This document shows positions 26,354 through 35,583 of a stretch of 64,000 bases of DNA, piece by piece. A program made the translations under genes and the position numbers. Within the stretch, counting starts at the first letter, position 1; every line of letters begins with the position of its first letter. Source of the DNA: Peribacillus frigoritolerans. Lineage in GTDB: Bacteria; Bacillota; Bacilli; Bacillales; DSM-1321. Location: the NCBI RefSeq assembly GCF_040250305.1, contig NZ_CP158190.1, positions 3,566,001 through 3,630,000 on the forward strand. The letters run 5' to 3'. Under the pieces are notes generated by a model that made no database searches, was not told the origin of the DNA, and was given only the letters and a program-made list of their open reading frames with translations.

Positions 26354-26794
26354 TTAATTGCACAAAGCTCTGCTTGTAGTTAAGTGCTTTTTTAATCGAA
26401 TGATCGTGCCTTCGCCCTTATGGGAAATAATATTGATTTCATCCATGAAGTTTTCCATGATGGTGAATCCCATACCGGAACGTTCAAGTTCGGGTTTTGT
26501 CGTAAATAACGGCTGTTTAGCCTCCTCGACGTCTTCAATGCCCAGTCCTTCATCCCGGATGGTCAATTCCACAGTATCGCCTTCGATGATCACTGAAATG
26601 TATACCCAACCTTCCGGGTCACTCTCATACCCATGGATAATCGAATTCGTAACGGCTTCTGACACGACAGTCTTGATCTCTGTCAATTCATCCATCGTCG
26701 GGTCCAATTGGGCAATGAAAGCCGCAACAGTTACCCTGGCAAAAGATTCATTTTGGCTAAGTGCAGAAAATTTCGTTTCCATTTTATTTTTCAT
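26354..26794 (-). CDS. spoIIAB: Anti-sigma factor SpoIIAB
   Basis: Serine protein kinase and anti-sigma-F factor (146 aa) of the GHKL ATPase fold. The N box is [12 protein letters not shown], the G1 box DEGLGI and the G2 region SGMGF. It binds sigma-F or phosphorylates SpoIIAA. The true start is MKNKMETKF, one base after the spoIIAA stop; the longer frame reads back into spoIIAA. Confidence 0.97.
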   Translation of the reverse strand: MKNKMETKFSALSQNESFARVTVAAFIAQLDPTMDELTEIKTVVSEAVTNSIIHGYESDPEGWVYISVIIEGDTVELTIRDEGLGIEDVEEAKQPLFTTKPELERSGMGFTIMENFMDEINIISHKGEGTIIRLKKHLTTSRALCN

Positions 26795-26795
26795 T

Positions 26796-27146
26796 TTAGG
26801 CAACCCCCAGTCTTTGCAAAGCGTTTTTTTCGGATAGTTCCATTTTAACAATTTTAAACAACCCTGACATCTCAAATAACCGCTTTACTGCTGGAGAAAT
26901 TGCACAGACCACCATTTCACCTTGCTTTTTATTCACCTGCTTATAGCGCCCTAAAATAACTCCGAGCCCTGAACTGTCCATAAAATCCAATTCTTCCATG
27001 TTGAGGATGATATGTTTGATATTATGCTTTTGAATGGCTGCCTCTGCCTGGTTTTTCAATTTTTCTGCTGTATGATGATCTAAATCACCTTTGAGACGAA
27101 TGCACAATACACGATTTTTCGCCTCCATATTAATCGTAAGACTCAT
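26796..27146 (-). CDS. spoIIAA: Anti-anti-sigma factor SpoIIAA
   Basis: STAS-domain protein (116 aa) that frees sigma-F by binding SpoIIAB. The phosphorylation site is S58 in MDSSGLG. The start has GGAGG. A sigma-H-type promoter (AGGAATC, 12 bases, AGAGAAT) is readable 38-65 bases upstream, in line with known control of spoIIA by sigma-H and Spo0A. Confidence 0.97.
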   Translation of the reverse strand: MSLTINMEAKNRVLCIRLKGDLDHHTAEKLKNQAEAAIQKHNIKHIILNMEELDFMDSSGLGVILGRYKQVNKKQGEMVVCAISPAVKRLFEMSGLFKIVKMELSEKNALQRLGVA

Positions 27147-27183
27147 TATATACAGCCTCCTTCACTGTCTTATAAAGAGTCAA

Positions 27184-27211
27184 ATTCTCTTTTTCACCTG
27201 CCGATTCCTCC
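27184..27211 (-). promoter_or_regulatory. Sigma-H-type promoter of spoIIA
   Basis: Minus strand: GGAGGAATC (27203-27211), 12-base spacer, AGAGAAT (27184-27190), close to the sigma-H pattern RNAGGAWWW / RNNGAAT. Further upstream at 27263-27271, TTGTCGCAA differs from the Spo0A box core TTGTCGAAA by one base. Confidence 0.6.
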
Positions 27212-27277
27212 TTACTAGCAAAACTAGTGGAGATTCGCCTAAATTAGTACGATTAACAGGCATTGCGACAATTTATT

Positions 27278-28444
27278 CTATTTCGCTTGGGTAAACATGC
27301 CGAAAGCCCGTTTATACAATTGCCACCAGCTGGCATTTTCAACAGTTTCCTTCGCAACAATCGGAGATTCGACATACACCTTGCCGTTTTTCTTCAATTC
27401 AAGAGTACCAATTTCATCACCTTTTTTAATCGGGGCATCCAAATCTTTATCAAGCGTGATTTTTTTTGTAAAGTCCTTTGCCGTTCCGTTTTTGGCTGTC
27501 AAAACTGAAATAGGTTCACTTGTCACACCCACCACCGATTTCTTGTCTCCTTTACTTACCTTTGCTTCACCTAACACCTCGCCTCGTTTATAAATCGGGT
27601 ATGTGATATATTGTGAAAATGCATAATCTAACATCTTGGTGACCTGAGCGTTTCGTTCCTTAGGGGAAACGGCTCCGAAAACGACGGCAATGACACGCAT
27701 ATTCCCTTTTTTGGCGGTCGCTGTCAAACAATACTTCGCTTCATTTGTGAATCCTGTCTTCAGTCCATCGACCCCAGGGTAAAATTTCACCAATCTGTTC
27801 GTGTTGACAAGCCAGAATTTCTTTTCGGTATTTTCACGGAGATAATCTTCATATGTACCCGTGAACCTTGTAATCGTATCGTATTTCAATAATTCCTTCG
27901 CCATGATCGACATATCATTTGCCGAACTGTAATGATCTTTAACAGGAAGGCCTGTTGCGTTTTGGAACTTTGTATTTTTCAACCCGAGATCTTTCGCCCT
28001 TTTGTTCATTTTCCTGACAAACTCTTCTTCCGATCCAGCTAGACGTTCAGCCATCGCCACCGATGCATCATTCGCCGAACCAATCGAGATGCCCTTGAGC
28101 ATTTGTTCTGTGGTCATTTCTTCACCTGGCTCGAGGAAGATCTGGGAACCGCCCATCGATGCTGCATACTCACTAGTCCTTATTTTCTCCTTCATGCTAA
28201 GTTCGCCTTTATCAATCGCTTCCATGATCAGCAGCATTGTCATGATTTTCGTCATGCTTGCCGGCGAAAGACGAACGTCTGCATTTTTATCATAGAGAAC
28301 AGTACCTGTATCCCGTTCAATCAAAATAGCCGATTTAGCATTTGCCGCCAATTCGACTCCTTTTTCCTCAGCTGCTTTTGTATGTGGGATGCTAAAACCC
28401 ATTGCTACCAATACGGTTAAAAATAGAGAAAGAATCCGCTTCAT
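27278..28444 (-). CDS. dacF: D-alanyl-D-alanine carboxypeptidase DacF
   Basis: Sporulation penicillin-binding protein (388 aa), acting on forespore-side peptidoglycan with DacB to set cortex cross-linking. A signal peptide ends near residue 25. Motifs are SMTK (63-66), SAN in GSANDAS and KTG in DGLKTGFTN. I placed the start at MKRILSLF, eight bases after GGAGGG; the frame reads five codons further. A sigma-F-type promoter precedes it, and the spoIIA genes follow. Confidence 0.95.
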   Translation of the reverse strand: MKRILSLFLTVLVAMGFSIPHTKAAEEKGVELAANAKSAILIERDTGTVLYDKNADVRLSPASMTKIMTMLLIMEAIDKGELSMKEKIRTSEYAASMGGSQIFLEPGEEMTTEQMLKGISIGSANDASVAMAERLAGSEEEFVRKMNKRAKDLGLKNTKFQNATGLPVKDHYSSANDMSIMAKELLKYDTITRFTGTYEDYLRENTEKKFWLVNTNRLVKFYPGVDGLKTGFTNEAKYCLTATAKKGNMRVIAVVFGAVSPKERNAQVTKMLDYAFSQYITYPIYKRGEVLGEAKVSKGDKKSVVGVTSEPISVLTAKNGTAKDFTKKITLDKDLDAPIKKGDEIGTLELKKNGKVYVESPIVAKETVENASWWQLYKRAFGMFTQAK

Positions 28445-28472
28445 CTCCATACCCTCCAATCTTTATAGAATT

Positions 28473-28501
28473 TATTTTTTCCATTAAACCCATTTTTATA
28501 C
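28473..28501 (-). promoter_or_regulatory. Sigma-F-type promoter of dacF
   Basis: Minus strand: -35 GTATA (28497-28501), 14-base spacer, -10 GGAAAAAATA (28473-28482), fitting GGNNANANTR. It lies about 29-57 bases before the dacF start. B. subtilis dacF is known to be sigma-F dependent. Confidence 0.7.
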
Positions 28502-28558
28502 AAATAAAGATGAATTTTGAACATATACTGGATATAGGGTAACAAAGTGAACCAAATT

Positions 28559-28588
28559 AAAAGAGGATGCGCATGGGCATCCTCTTTT
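28559..28588. terminator. Second hairpin between pdp and dacF
   Basis: Stem AAAAGAGGATGC / GCATCCTCTTTT with a six-base loop. Confidence 0.75.
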
Positions 28589-28610
28589 AAACATTCAATG
28601 AAATAAACGT

Positions 28611-28642
28611 AAAAAGGCCGCTCAAAAGCGCGGCCCTTTTTG
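28611..28642 (-). terminator. pdp terminator
   Basis: Stem of AAAAAGG.CCGC and GCGG.CCCTTTTT type, just past the pdp stop. Confidence 0.7.
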
Positions 28643-28650
28643 GAAAATAT

Positions 28651-29955
28651 TTATTCCATGATCTCTTTATAGATCAAAGTAGGTTTTTCTATTTTCTCTT
28701 TTGAAATCGCAATGCTTTCATACAATTTTTCTTTTACCTTTGAAACATCTTCGAAGTTGCTGTAAATCGTCACAAGGGATTCACCTTTTGCCACGGTTTC
28801 CCCGATTTTTTTACGAAGTACCAGTCCGACTGCCAAATCAATCTCTGATTCCTTAGTCGCCCGCCCGGCACCTAACAGCATGGCTGCCGTTCCTACTTCA
28901 TCAGCGATGATTTCCGATACATATCCGTCCTCTTTCGCTTCCAGCTCGAAAGTATGAGCAGCCTGCGGCAGTTTTTCCGGCTGATCTACAACCGAACCGT
29001 CGCCTCCCTGCGCTTCCAAGAAAATCTTGAATGAGTTAAGTGCAGAACCATCCTTTATCGCATTTTCCAGCAAGGTTCTTGCTTCTTCCAGCGAACTTGC
29101 CTTTTTGGCAAGGTATACCATATGGCTTCCTAGTGTTAAAGAAAGTTCCGTTAAATCTTCCGGTCCCTCTCCTTTAAGCGTATCGATGGCTTCCTTCACT
29201 TCTAGAGCATTTCCGATTGCGTAACCCAACGGTTGGCTCATATCGGAAATGACAGCCATCGTGTTTCGTCCCACATTGTTTCCAATGCTAACCATTGCAT
29301 GCGCCAACTCTTCGGAATCTTCGAGCGTTTTCATGAAAGCGCCCGCTCCCGTTTTAACATCAAGTACGATTGCATCAGCACCAGCGGCGATTTTCTTACT
29401 CATGATCGATCCAGCAATCAAACCGATACTGTTAACGGTACCCGTAACATCGCGCAATGCATATAGCTTTTTGTCGGCGGGAGTCAGGTTACCACTTTGC
29501 CCAATGACAGCTATCTTATTTTTATTGACAAGTCGGATGAACTCGTCATTTTCTATTTCGACATGAAATCCTTTTACAGACTCCAACTTATCGATCGTTC
29601 CGCCTGTATGGCCAAGACCCCGTCCTGACATCTTTGCCACTGGAACACCTACAGCAGCAACCAATGGTCCAAGCACTAGAGTTGTGGTATCACCAACACC
29701 GCCTGTTGAATGTTTATCGACCTTAATTCCTTCAATCATCGATAAATCAATTTGATCTCCTGATTCGACCATTGCCATGGTTAGATCAGCACGTTCCTGC
29801 TCATTCATGCCTTTAAAATAAACAGCCATTGACCAAGCGCTCATTTGGTAATCCGGAATCGATCCATCGGTAAACCCTTTGATGATGAACTGTATTTCTT
29901 CTGTAGTAAGAGCCTTTCCATCGCGCTTTTTCTCGATTAAATCTACCATTCTCAT
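28651..29955 (-). CDS. pdp: Pyrimidine-nucleoside phosphorylase
   Basis: Phosphorolyses uridine, thymidine and deoxyuridine to base plus (deoxy)ribose 1-phosphate (434 aa, full length). It shows the family signature [18 protein letters not shown] (about 83-101), [11 protein letters not shown] for phosphate binding and a C-terminal barrel-sandwich domain. It is the third gene after drm and pupG, so base release feeds the phosphopentomutase encoded upstream. In B. subtilis pdp lies in another operon (dra-nupC-pdp). Confidence 0.96.
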   Translation of the reverse strand: MRMVDLIEKKRDGKALTTEEIQFIIKGFTDGSIPDYQMSAWSMAVYFKGMNEQERADLTMAMVESGDQIDLSMIEGIKVDKHSTGGVGDTTTLVLGPLVAAVGVPVAKMSGRGLGHTGGTIDKLESVKGFHVEIENDEFIRLVNKNKIAVIGQSGNLTPADKKLYALRDVTGTVNSIGLIAGSIMSKKIAAGADAIVLDVKTGAGAFMKTLEDSEELAHAMVSIGNNVGRNTMAVISDMSQPLGYAIGNALEVKEAIDTLKGEGPEDLTELSLTLGSHMVYLAKKASSLEEARTLLENAIKDGSALNSFKIFLEAQGGDGSVVDQPEKLPQAAHTFELEAKEDGYVSEIIADEVGTAAMLLGAGRATKESEIDLAVGLVLRKKIGETVAKGESLVTIYSNFEDVSKVKEKLYESIAISKEKIEKPTLIYKEIME

Positions 29956-30022
29956 ATTAGAATCCCCACTTTTTCAAGGACACCGCTTCTCTTTAGGTGT
30001 ACTTGTATTTTTTTGGTCCGTT

Positions 30023-30835
30023 TTATATGTCTTTAACAATTTGCTTAACAAATTCAAGAAAACTGCTTTTCACTTTTTCAGTCGTTTCGATTACCTCTTC
30101 ATGCGACAAAGGCTGATCCAGAATGCCCGCGGCCATATTGGTAAGGCATGAGATTCCGAGCACCCTCATTCCGCTATGCCTTGCTACGATAACTTCCGGA
30201 ACTGTCGACATACCAACTGCATCCCCGCCAAGGATCCTTGCCATTTTCACTTCTGCCGGTGTCTCATAGGTCGGTCCTGTATTCCCGATATAGACACCTT
30301 CTTTAATATCCAATCCTAGTGAAGCTGCTATTTTTTTCGCTTGTGTCCGAAGGTCTTTATTATAAGCTTCCGACATATCAGGGAATCTAGGGCCGAAACG
30401 CTCTTCATTAGGACCAATCAATGGGTTTGCCCCCATTAAATTAATATGATCCGTAATGAGCATCAAGTCACCTGGTTCATAGCTTTCATTAACGCTTCCG
30501 GCAGCATTCGTTACGATTAACTGCTCAACACCAAGAAGTTTCATTACACGTACAGGAAAAGTGACCTTCTCCATGGAGTAACCCTCATAAAAGTGGAAAC
30601 GTCCTTGCATCGCTACAACTTTTTTGCCACTTAAATGTCCTATGACAAGCTGTCCAGCGTGTCCTTCAACAGTCGATACCGGGAATTCCGGGATTTCGTG
30701 GTAAGGAATCGTTATCGGATTTTCAATTTCATCCGCCAATACTCCAAGTCCGGAACCAAGAATCAGTCCTATTTCCGGAGTGCCTTCAATTTTACTTTTT
30801 ATGAATGACGCAGCAGTCTCTATTTTATTAAACAT
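30023..30835 (-). CDS. pupG: Purine nucleoside phosphorylase (inosine/guanosine type)
   Basis: Trimeric-type PNP (270 aa), cleaving inosine and guanosine with phosphate. Motifs are LILGSGLG near the N terminus, phosphate-site HAGQ, VTNAAGSVN and SCLTNMAAG. The ATG follows the drm stop directly, with GGGGAG upstream inside drm. Confidence 0.95.
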   Translation of the reverse strand: MFNKIETAASFIKSKIEGTPEIGLILGSGLGVLADEIENPITIPYHEIPEFPVSTVEGHAGQLVIGHLSGKKVVAMQGRFHFYEGYSMEKVTFPVRVMKLLGVEQLIVTNAAGSVNESYEPGDLMLITDHINLMGANPLIGPNEERFGPRFPDMSEAYNKDLRTQAKKIAASLGLDIKEGVYIGNTGPTYETPAEVKMARILGGDAVGMSTVPEVIVARHSGMRVLGISCLTNMAAGILDQPLSHEEVIETTEKVKSSFLEFVKQIVKDI

Positions 30836-32038
30836 CTATTTATTCTCCCCTAAATTTAGATCGCCCAATATATTTTTTCCGAAGGCAGGCATTTTCACAT
30901 CAAAATTAGCAGCGACCGTCGCCCCAATATCAGCAAATGTATCTCTTATCGGGAGTTCGGCACCTTCTGTAAATCGTTTGGAATAGACTAATAATGGTAC
31001 ATATTCACGTGTGTGATCGGTTCCTTCATGGACCGGATCATTCCCGTGATCGGCAGTGATGATCAATAAATCATCCTCTTTCAGTTTATCAAGGACTTCA
31101 GGCATCCGAGCATCGAATTCTTCCAATGCCTTTCCGTATCCCTCTGGATCGCGGCGGTGACCGTATAAAGCATCGAAGTCGACTAGATTAAGGAAACTTA
31201 ACCCTTTGAAATCCTGTTCTACCGTTTGGATTAATTTATCCATTCCATCCATATTGGATACGGTCCTTAATGATTCAGTGACACCTTCCCCATCAAAGAT
31301 ATCCGAGATCTTCCCGATTGCAAGAACATCATATCCAGAATCTTTCAATTCATCCATTACTGTCCGGTCAAACGGCTTCAACGCATAATCATGACGGTTA
31401 GGCGTTCTTTTGAAGTTGCCCGGTTCACCTGTGAACGGTCTGGCAATAACGCGTCCAACCTTGAACTCATCAGCCATTGTCACTTCACGGGCAATTTCAC
31501 AAATCTTGTACAATTCGTCTATCGGGACGATATCTTCATGTGCAGCAATCTGTAATACGGAATCAGCCGATGTATATACAATCAGGGCACCCGTTTTCAT
31601 ATGTTCCTCGCCAAGCCTCTCAATGATTTCCGTGCCGCTTGCCGGGACGTTCCCAATAATTCCCCGACCCATCTTCGCCTCGAGTTCATTGACTAATAAT
31701 TCCGGGAAACCATCTGGAAATACACGGAATGGAGTCGATATATTCAACCCCATTATTTCCCAATGTCCAGTCATCGTATCTTTTCCTGTAGAGGCTTCCT
31801 TCATTTTCGTATAGTATGCGAGAGGTTGCTGAGCTTTTTCAATCCCCTTGATTTCACGGATATTGCCTAAACCCAATTTTGCGAGAGTCGGCATGTTCAA
31901 TCCATTCATTCTTTCTGCGATATGGCCGAGTGTATCCGCCCCTTTATCACCGAATAAATCTGCATCAGGTGCTTCGCCAATTCCAACTGAATCCATAACT
32001 ATTACAAATATTCGATTAAATGCTGAATTCCCTTTCAT
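30836..32038 (-). CDS. drm: Phosphopentomutase
   Basis: Interconverts (deoxy)ribose 1- and 5-phosphate (400 aa), linking nucleoside breakdown to the pentose phosphate pathway. Alkaline-phosphatase superfamily metal motifs are seen: [13 protein letters not shown] at the N terminus with the active-site threonine in [10 protein letters not shown], and TADHGNDP toward the end. The start has AGGAGG. A catabolite-repression-type site lies 122 bases upstream. Confidence 0.97.
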   Translation of the reverse strand: MKGNSAFNRIFVIVMDSVGIGEAPDADLFGDKGADTLGHIAERMNGLNMPTLAKLGLGNIREIKGIEKAQQPLAYYTKMKEASTGKDTMTGHWEIMGLNISTPFRVFPDGFPELLVNELEAKMGRGIIGNVPASGTEIIERLGEEHMKTGALIVYTSADSVLQIAAHEDIVPIDELYKICEIAREVTMADEFKVGRVIARPFTGEPGNFKRTPNRHDYALKPFDRTVMDELKDSGYDVLAIGKISDIFDGEGVTESLRTVSNMDGMDKLIQTVEQDFKGLSFLNLVDFDALYGHRRDPEGYGKALEEFDARMPEVLDKLKEDDLLIITADHGNDPVHEGTDHTREYVPLLVYSKRFTEGAELPIRDTFADIGATVAANFDVKMPAFGKNILGDLNLGENK

Positions 32039-32340
32039 GAGTCATTCCTCCTAAAATAGTAAATCACTTTTTATACTCTCTATAATACCCTTATTCTGCT
32101 CAGTTACTCTTCATTTTAAATGAAACCGCGAGAACGTCAGAAGTCTGACCTCTCTACATTGTAAACGATTACCATGATGGAGACAAATAATATATTTCGG
32201 AATAAAACAAAGTTCCACTAGAGCGTGTTTTAGAATCATCAGCAGCCCTTTACCAGTCAAGTCCACACTGAAATAAAAAGGCTGCTCCTTCAACCGCTTC
32301 GCAGTTAAATTCACAACCTTTCTATCATTCTACTATTCTT
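32039..32340. other. xerD-drm intergenic region
   Basis: About 300 bases without a credible gene; a 67-codon frame here lacks a ribosome site. It contains the cre-like site and presumably the drm promoter. Confidence 0.5.
32160..32174. promoter_or_regulatory. Candidate cre site upstream of drm
   Basis: TGTAAACGATTACC matches the Bacillus cre pattern TGWAANCGNTNWCA at 13 of 14 positions. CcpA-mediated glucose repression of drm-pupG is known in B. subtilis. Confidence 0.65.
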
Positions 32341-33234
32341 TTAAGCTCGCGGATGGAATTTTGAATATACATCCTTGATCCGTACGTTCGTAATATGTGT
32401 ATAAATTTGAGTTGTCGAAATATCCGCATGACCAAGCATTTCTTGGACGGCACGTAAATCAGCCCCGTTCATCAATAGATGTGTCGCGAAAGAATGTCTT
32501 AGTGTATGCGGTGTAATTTCTTTTTCAATTTGTGCCGATTTTACAAGTTTTTTTAGAATCTTCCAAAATCCCTGCCTTGTCAGCCTGTTTCCATGATGAT
32601 TCAGAAAAAGTGAATCTGTCCTGTGCTTGGGGCTGGCCATTTTCCCCCGGGAACTTTCCATATAATGCTCAATCGCACCCAATGCAGTTTGGCCAATCGG
32701 AATGATCCTCTCTTTATTTCCTTTCCCTACACAACGGACAAAGCCCATCGATGCATGGACATCACTTACATCCATGGATATCAACTCACTGACACGCATA
32801 CCCGTCGCATACATCAGTTCTAGCATCGCCTTATCGCGTAAACCGAATTCATCCATTTTCTTTGGGGCTTCCAATAGTGCTTCAACCTCTTCCATGCTTA
32901 ATACCTTTGGAAGACTTCGTTCCGGTTTTGGCGTTTCTATATGTATGGACGGATCCTGATCGGTTACTTTTTCCCTTAGAAGAAATTGATGAAAAGACCG
33001 AATGGAGGCTATATGACGCGCCACCGTCTTCGATGATTTCCCTTGATCCTTCAAATGCACGAGAAAATGCAGGATGTTGACCCGCCGTGAATCATTCCAA
33101 TCTTCGATGGCTTCAGCCTCTTTCAGAAAGCTCCAATATGATCTTAAGTCACGCTCATAGGAAACGAGCGTATTCTTGGCAAGCCCTTTTTCAATGGTTA
33201 AAAAATGAATGAAATCCCTAATTTGATTCTCCAT
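32341..33234 (-). CDS. xerD: Site-specific tyrosine recombinase XerD
   Basis: Resolves chromosome dimers at dif with its partner recombinase (297 aa). The N-terminal SAM-like core-binding domain spans about 1-90. Catalytic residues visible are R147 (ATGMRVSE), K171, H243 and R246 ([10 protein letters not shown]), H269 and Y278 (IYTH). I chose the second ATG (MENQIRDF), eight bases after GGGGAG; the first ATG is only two bases from that site. It overlaps the yqzK end region. Confidence 0.95.
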   Translation of the reverse strand: MENQIRDFIHFLTIEKGLAKNTLVSYERDLRSYWSFLKEAEAIEDWNDSRRVNILHFLVHLKDQGKSSKTVARHIASIRSFHQFLLREKVTDQDPSIHIETPKPERSLPKVLSMEEVEALLEAPKKMDEFGLRDKAMLELMYATGMRVSELISMDVSDVHASMGFVRCVGKGNKERIIPIGQTALGAIEHYMESSRGKMASPKHRTDSLFLNHHGNRLTRQGFWKILKKLVKSAQIEKEITPHTLRHSFATHLLMNGADLRAVQEMLGHADISTTQIYTHITNVRIKDVYSKFHPRA

Positions 33235-33239
33235 ATTCA

Positions 33240-33470
33240 TTACTCCCCGTTTAAATAAAACAACATTAAGCGTTCAAGCCATGCATCATCACCCGTATCC
33301 ACTGCCTTCGATACTTTTACAGCCATGCCTTTCGGTTCATCATAACGATGATAATCTTGATATTCCTGATTTAACCATACCATTCCTATATAAAAAAGAA
33401 CAGTGAAGCTAACAAAGAGAATCATCACTTTAGCCGTATGCAAAACAAGCGATAATGATGTTTTCATCAT
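33240..33470 (-). CDS. yqzK: YqzK-like DUF4227 protein
   Basis: Short protein (76 aa) with one membrane segment (about 14-33) and a charged C-terminal part ending [13 protein letters not shown]. It belongs to the DUF4227/YqzK family found between fur and xerD in bacilli. Function is unknown. GGGAGGGG lies upstream of the double ATG start. Confidence 0.8.
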   Translation of the reverse strand: MMKTSLSLVLHTAKVMILFVSFTVLFYIGMVWLNQEYQDYHRYDEPKGMAVKVSKAVDTGDDAWLERLMLFYLNGE

Positions 33471-33619
33471 CTTTCCCCTCCCATTCGATCCTTTGTATCA
33501 ATCTATGCCCAACAGGACAAGTTTTATACGTGTTTCGGAATGGAGAAAAAACAAAAACTGAGAAAATAGGCTTTTAAAAATGCAGAAAACCTTCTCCAAT
33601 AAATGGAAAAGGTCCGACT

Positions 33620-34084
33620 TCATTCACCTTTATTTTCTTCTTTGTCATGACATCGATGACAAATGCCATGAAAGGTTAATCTATGGTCTTTTATCTTGAA
33701 GTTCCAGTCGCGTTCCACAATGTCTTCTACGTCTTCAAGTAGGTCTTCCTGAATCTCATCTACCGCACCACATTCCACACAAACAAGATGATGATGGAAA
33801 TGCGCAGCTCCTTCTTGTCTTAAATCATAACGGGAAACCCCGTCTCCAAAGTTAATTTTATCTACTATCTTCAATTCAGTCAGCAACTCTAGCGTACGGT
33901 AAACTGTTGCCAATCCAATTTCCGGCGACTTTTCTTTGACAAGGAGGTAAACGTCTTCTGCGCTTAAATGATCCTCTTCATGCTCAAGTAAAACGCGGAC
34001 GGTCGCTTCTCGCTGAGGCGTTAATTTGTAGCTGGACGAGTGTAACTGCTTTTTTATCCTATCAATTCTGTTTTCTATTTCCAT
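33620..34084 (-). CDS. fur: Ferric uptake regulator Fur
   Basis: Iron-responsive repressor (154 aa from MEIENRIDR). The winged-helix domain includes the recognition region GLATVYRTLELL. Metal-binding motifs are HFHHHLVC and two CxxC pairs (VECGAVDE as CVEC, and CHRCH near the end). PerR, not encoded here, is the relative expected to act on ahpC. The frame reads 12 codons further upstream without a better site. Confidence 0.95.
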   Translation of the reverse strand: MEIENRIDRIKKQLHSSSYKLTPQREATVRVLLEHEEDHLSAEDVYLLVKEKSPEIGLATVYRTLELLTELKIVDKINFGDGVSRYDLRQEGAAHFHHHLVCVECGAVDEIQEDLLEDVEDIVERDWNFKIKDHRLTFHGICHRCHDKEENKGE

Positions 34085-34197
34085 ACCTAATATTCCCTCC
34101 CGCGCCGCTATCCTATCCATTATATCAAAAGAGGGAAAACTGTCAAAATAGATTTCTTGTTAATGATAAAAAAATTTGCGGGAACGGCAAATTTCAA

Positions 34198-34845
34198 TCA
34201 ATGACCCAATAAACTTACGACATTTTTCATTAAAGAAGGGGATAGGTACGCTTCAAAGGCAGCAGCTGTAATCAAAAATAATCCCGACAAAATCAATGAG
34301 AAAATATACCGTGAAATTATCGGCTTCAGCGGTTCACGAACCTGCTTTAGGAAAATCCGGCTGATCATCTTCATTGATAGCGAGACGGCAAGAACGGTTA
34401 TCACGATGAATATCGGGACGATGAATATATTTTGGGGCAAAATAGCGACAAACGATAATAAAAAACCGCTCCATCCCATTTGATTGACTAAAAAGCCGAC
34501 TGTGAATCCAACAACCATCCCTTTTATAAATAACAAAACCAGGATGACTGGCAAACCGATGACCGATATTCCGAGAATCCAGATGACCCCGATATATTTT
34601 ATATTATGCATAATACTTTGGCTGAACATATCATGCGAAGAGGCAAATTCACCTTTGGATACTTGTCCGAAAAATTGCGATAAATAATAGAACAAGTCTT
34701 CCTTTTGGGTAAAGCTCAAACTATTCACCAATATTGCCCCGAAAATGACACCCATCAAAAAAAGCACAGTGATAAAGACATATAATGAGGAATGTTCGTT
34801 AATATGTTTCATTACGGCATTTTGTACGACAGATTTTTTTTTCAT
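34198..34845 (-). CDS. spoIIM: Stage II sporulation protein M
   Basis: Membrane subunit (215 aa) of the DMP complex (SpoIID, SpoIIM, SpoIIP) that drives engulfment by peptidoglycan remodelling. It has about five hydrophobic segments and the pattern SLYVFITVLFLMGVIFGAIL near the N terminus. GGGAGG precedes the ATG. A sigma-E-like promoter lies 29-55 bases upstream. Confidence 0.94.
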   Translation of the reverse strand: MKKKSVVQNAVMKHINEHSSLYVFITVLFLMGVIFGAILVNSLSFTQKEDLFYYLSQFFGQVSKGEFASSHDMFSQSIMHNIKYIGVIWILGISVIGLPVILVLLFIKGMVVGFTVGFLVNQMGWSGFLLSFVAILPQNIFIVPIFIVITVLAVSLSMKMISRIFLKQVREPLKPIISRYIFSLILSGLFLITAAAFEAYLSPSLMKNVVSLLGH

Positions 34846-34873
34846 CTTTCATCCTCCCAACTCCGCTTACTAG

Positions 34874-34900
34874 AATCTATGTTTACACTCTCTCATTTAT
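34874..34900 (-). promoter_or_regulatory. Candidate sigma-E promoter of spoIIM
   Basis: Minus strand: ATAAAT (34895-34900), 13-base spacer, CATAGATT (34874-34881), near the sigma-E pattern KMATATT / CATACANT. Known mother-cell expression of spoIIM supports it. Confidence 0.5.
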
Positions 34901-34983
34901 GCTAAGAAAACTTTCTCCATCACCGAACACCATGAGCTCAATCCGTGTTATAATTTTCCATATTAACGATATGGAGGCAGGAT

Positions 34984-35547
34984 ATGAAAGCTATATTAAT
35001 GGATTTTCCCGAAAAAATTGAAACCCCACGATTATATCTAAGGCCCTGTCAGCCTGGCGATGGCCTGGACGTTCACGAGGCCATTGTCCATTCCAAACCT
35101 GAATTGAAACAATGGCTGCCGTTTGCCCGTCAAGATGTTTCTTTGGAAACTACTGAACAGAATGTCCTTAAGTCCTTTTCGGATTTCATTTTAAAAGAGG
35201 ATATCAGACTCCATGTTTATAGGAAAGAAGACGATCAATTCATCGGCTCCACCGGTCTGCACCGAATTAACTGGGATATCCCTAAATTCGAAATTGGCTA
35301 TTGGATTGATACGAGATACAGTAAACAAGGCTACATAACGGAGGCGGTAGAAAAGTTAACCAAATTCGCCTTTTACCATTATGGCGCAAAGCGGGTCGAG
35401 ATCCGCTGTGATCCTAATAATATCGCCAGCAAACGAATTCCCGAAAAGCTGGGGTATACCCTTGAAGGAATTTTGCGTAATGACTGCCTTAGTGCAGATG
35501 GCAAGGAAGCGCGGGACACCTCCATTTATGCAAAAACAACAAACTAA
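34984..35547 (+). CDS. RimJ/RimL-type GNAT acetyltransferase
   Basis: GNAT N-acetyltransferase (187 aa) of the ribosomal-protein-serine acetyltransferase-like branch. It shows TPRLYLRPCQPGD at the N terminus, GYWIDTRYSKQGYITEAV for acetyl-CoA binding and PNNIASKRIPEKLGY near the C terminus. The substrate cannot be told. GGAGG precedes the ATG; a strong hairpin is shared with the convergent gene. Confidence 0.85.
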   Translation: MKAILMDFPEKIETPRLYLRPCQPGDGLDVHEAIVHSKPELKQWLPFARQDVSLETTEQNVLKSFSDFILKEDIRLHVYRKEDDQFIGSTGLHRINWDIPKFEIGYWIDTRYSKQGYITEAVEKLTKFAFYHYGAKRVEIRCDPNNIASKRIPEKLGYTLEGILRNDCLSADGKEARDTSIYAKTTN

Positions 35548-35583
35548 AAAACCCTGACAGATCTCCATCTGTCAGGGTTTTTT
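35547..35583. terminator. Bidirectional terminator
   Basis: Stem AAACCCTGACAGAT / ATCTGTCAGGGTTT with loop CTCC and a T run, between convergent genes. Confidence 0.88.

Noticed and set aside
32111..32314. 67-codon minus-strand frame between xerD and drm
   Set aside because: It overlaps the candidate cre and promoter region and has no ribosome site.
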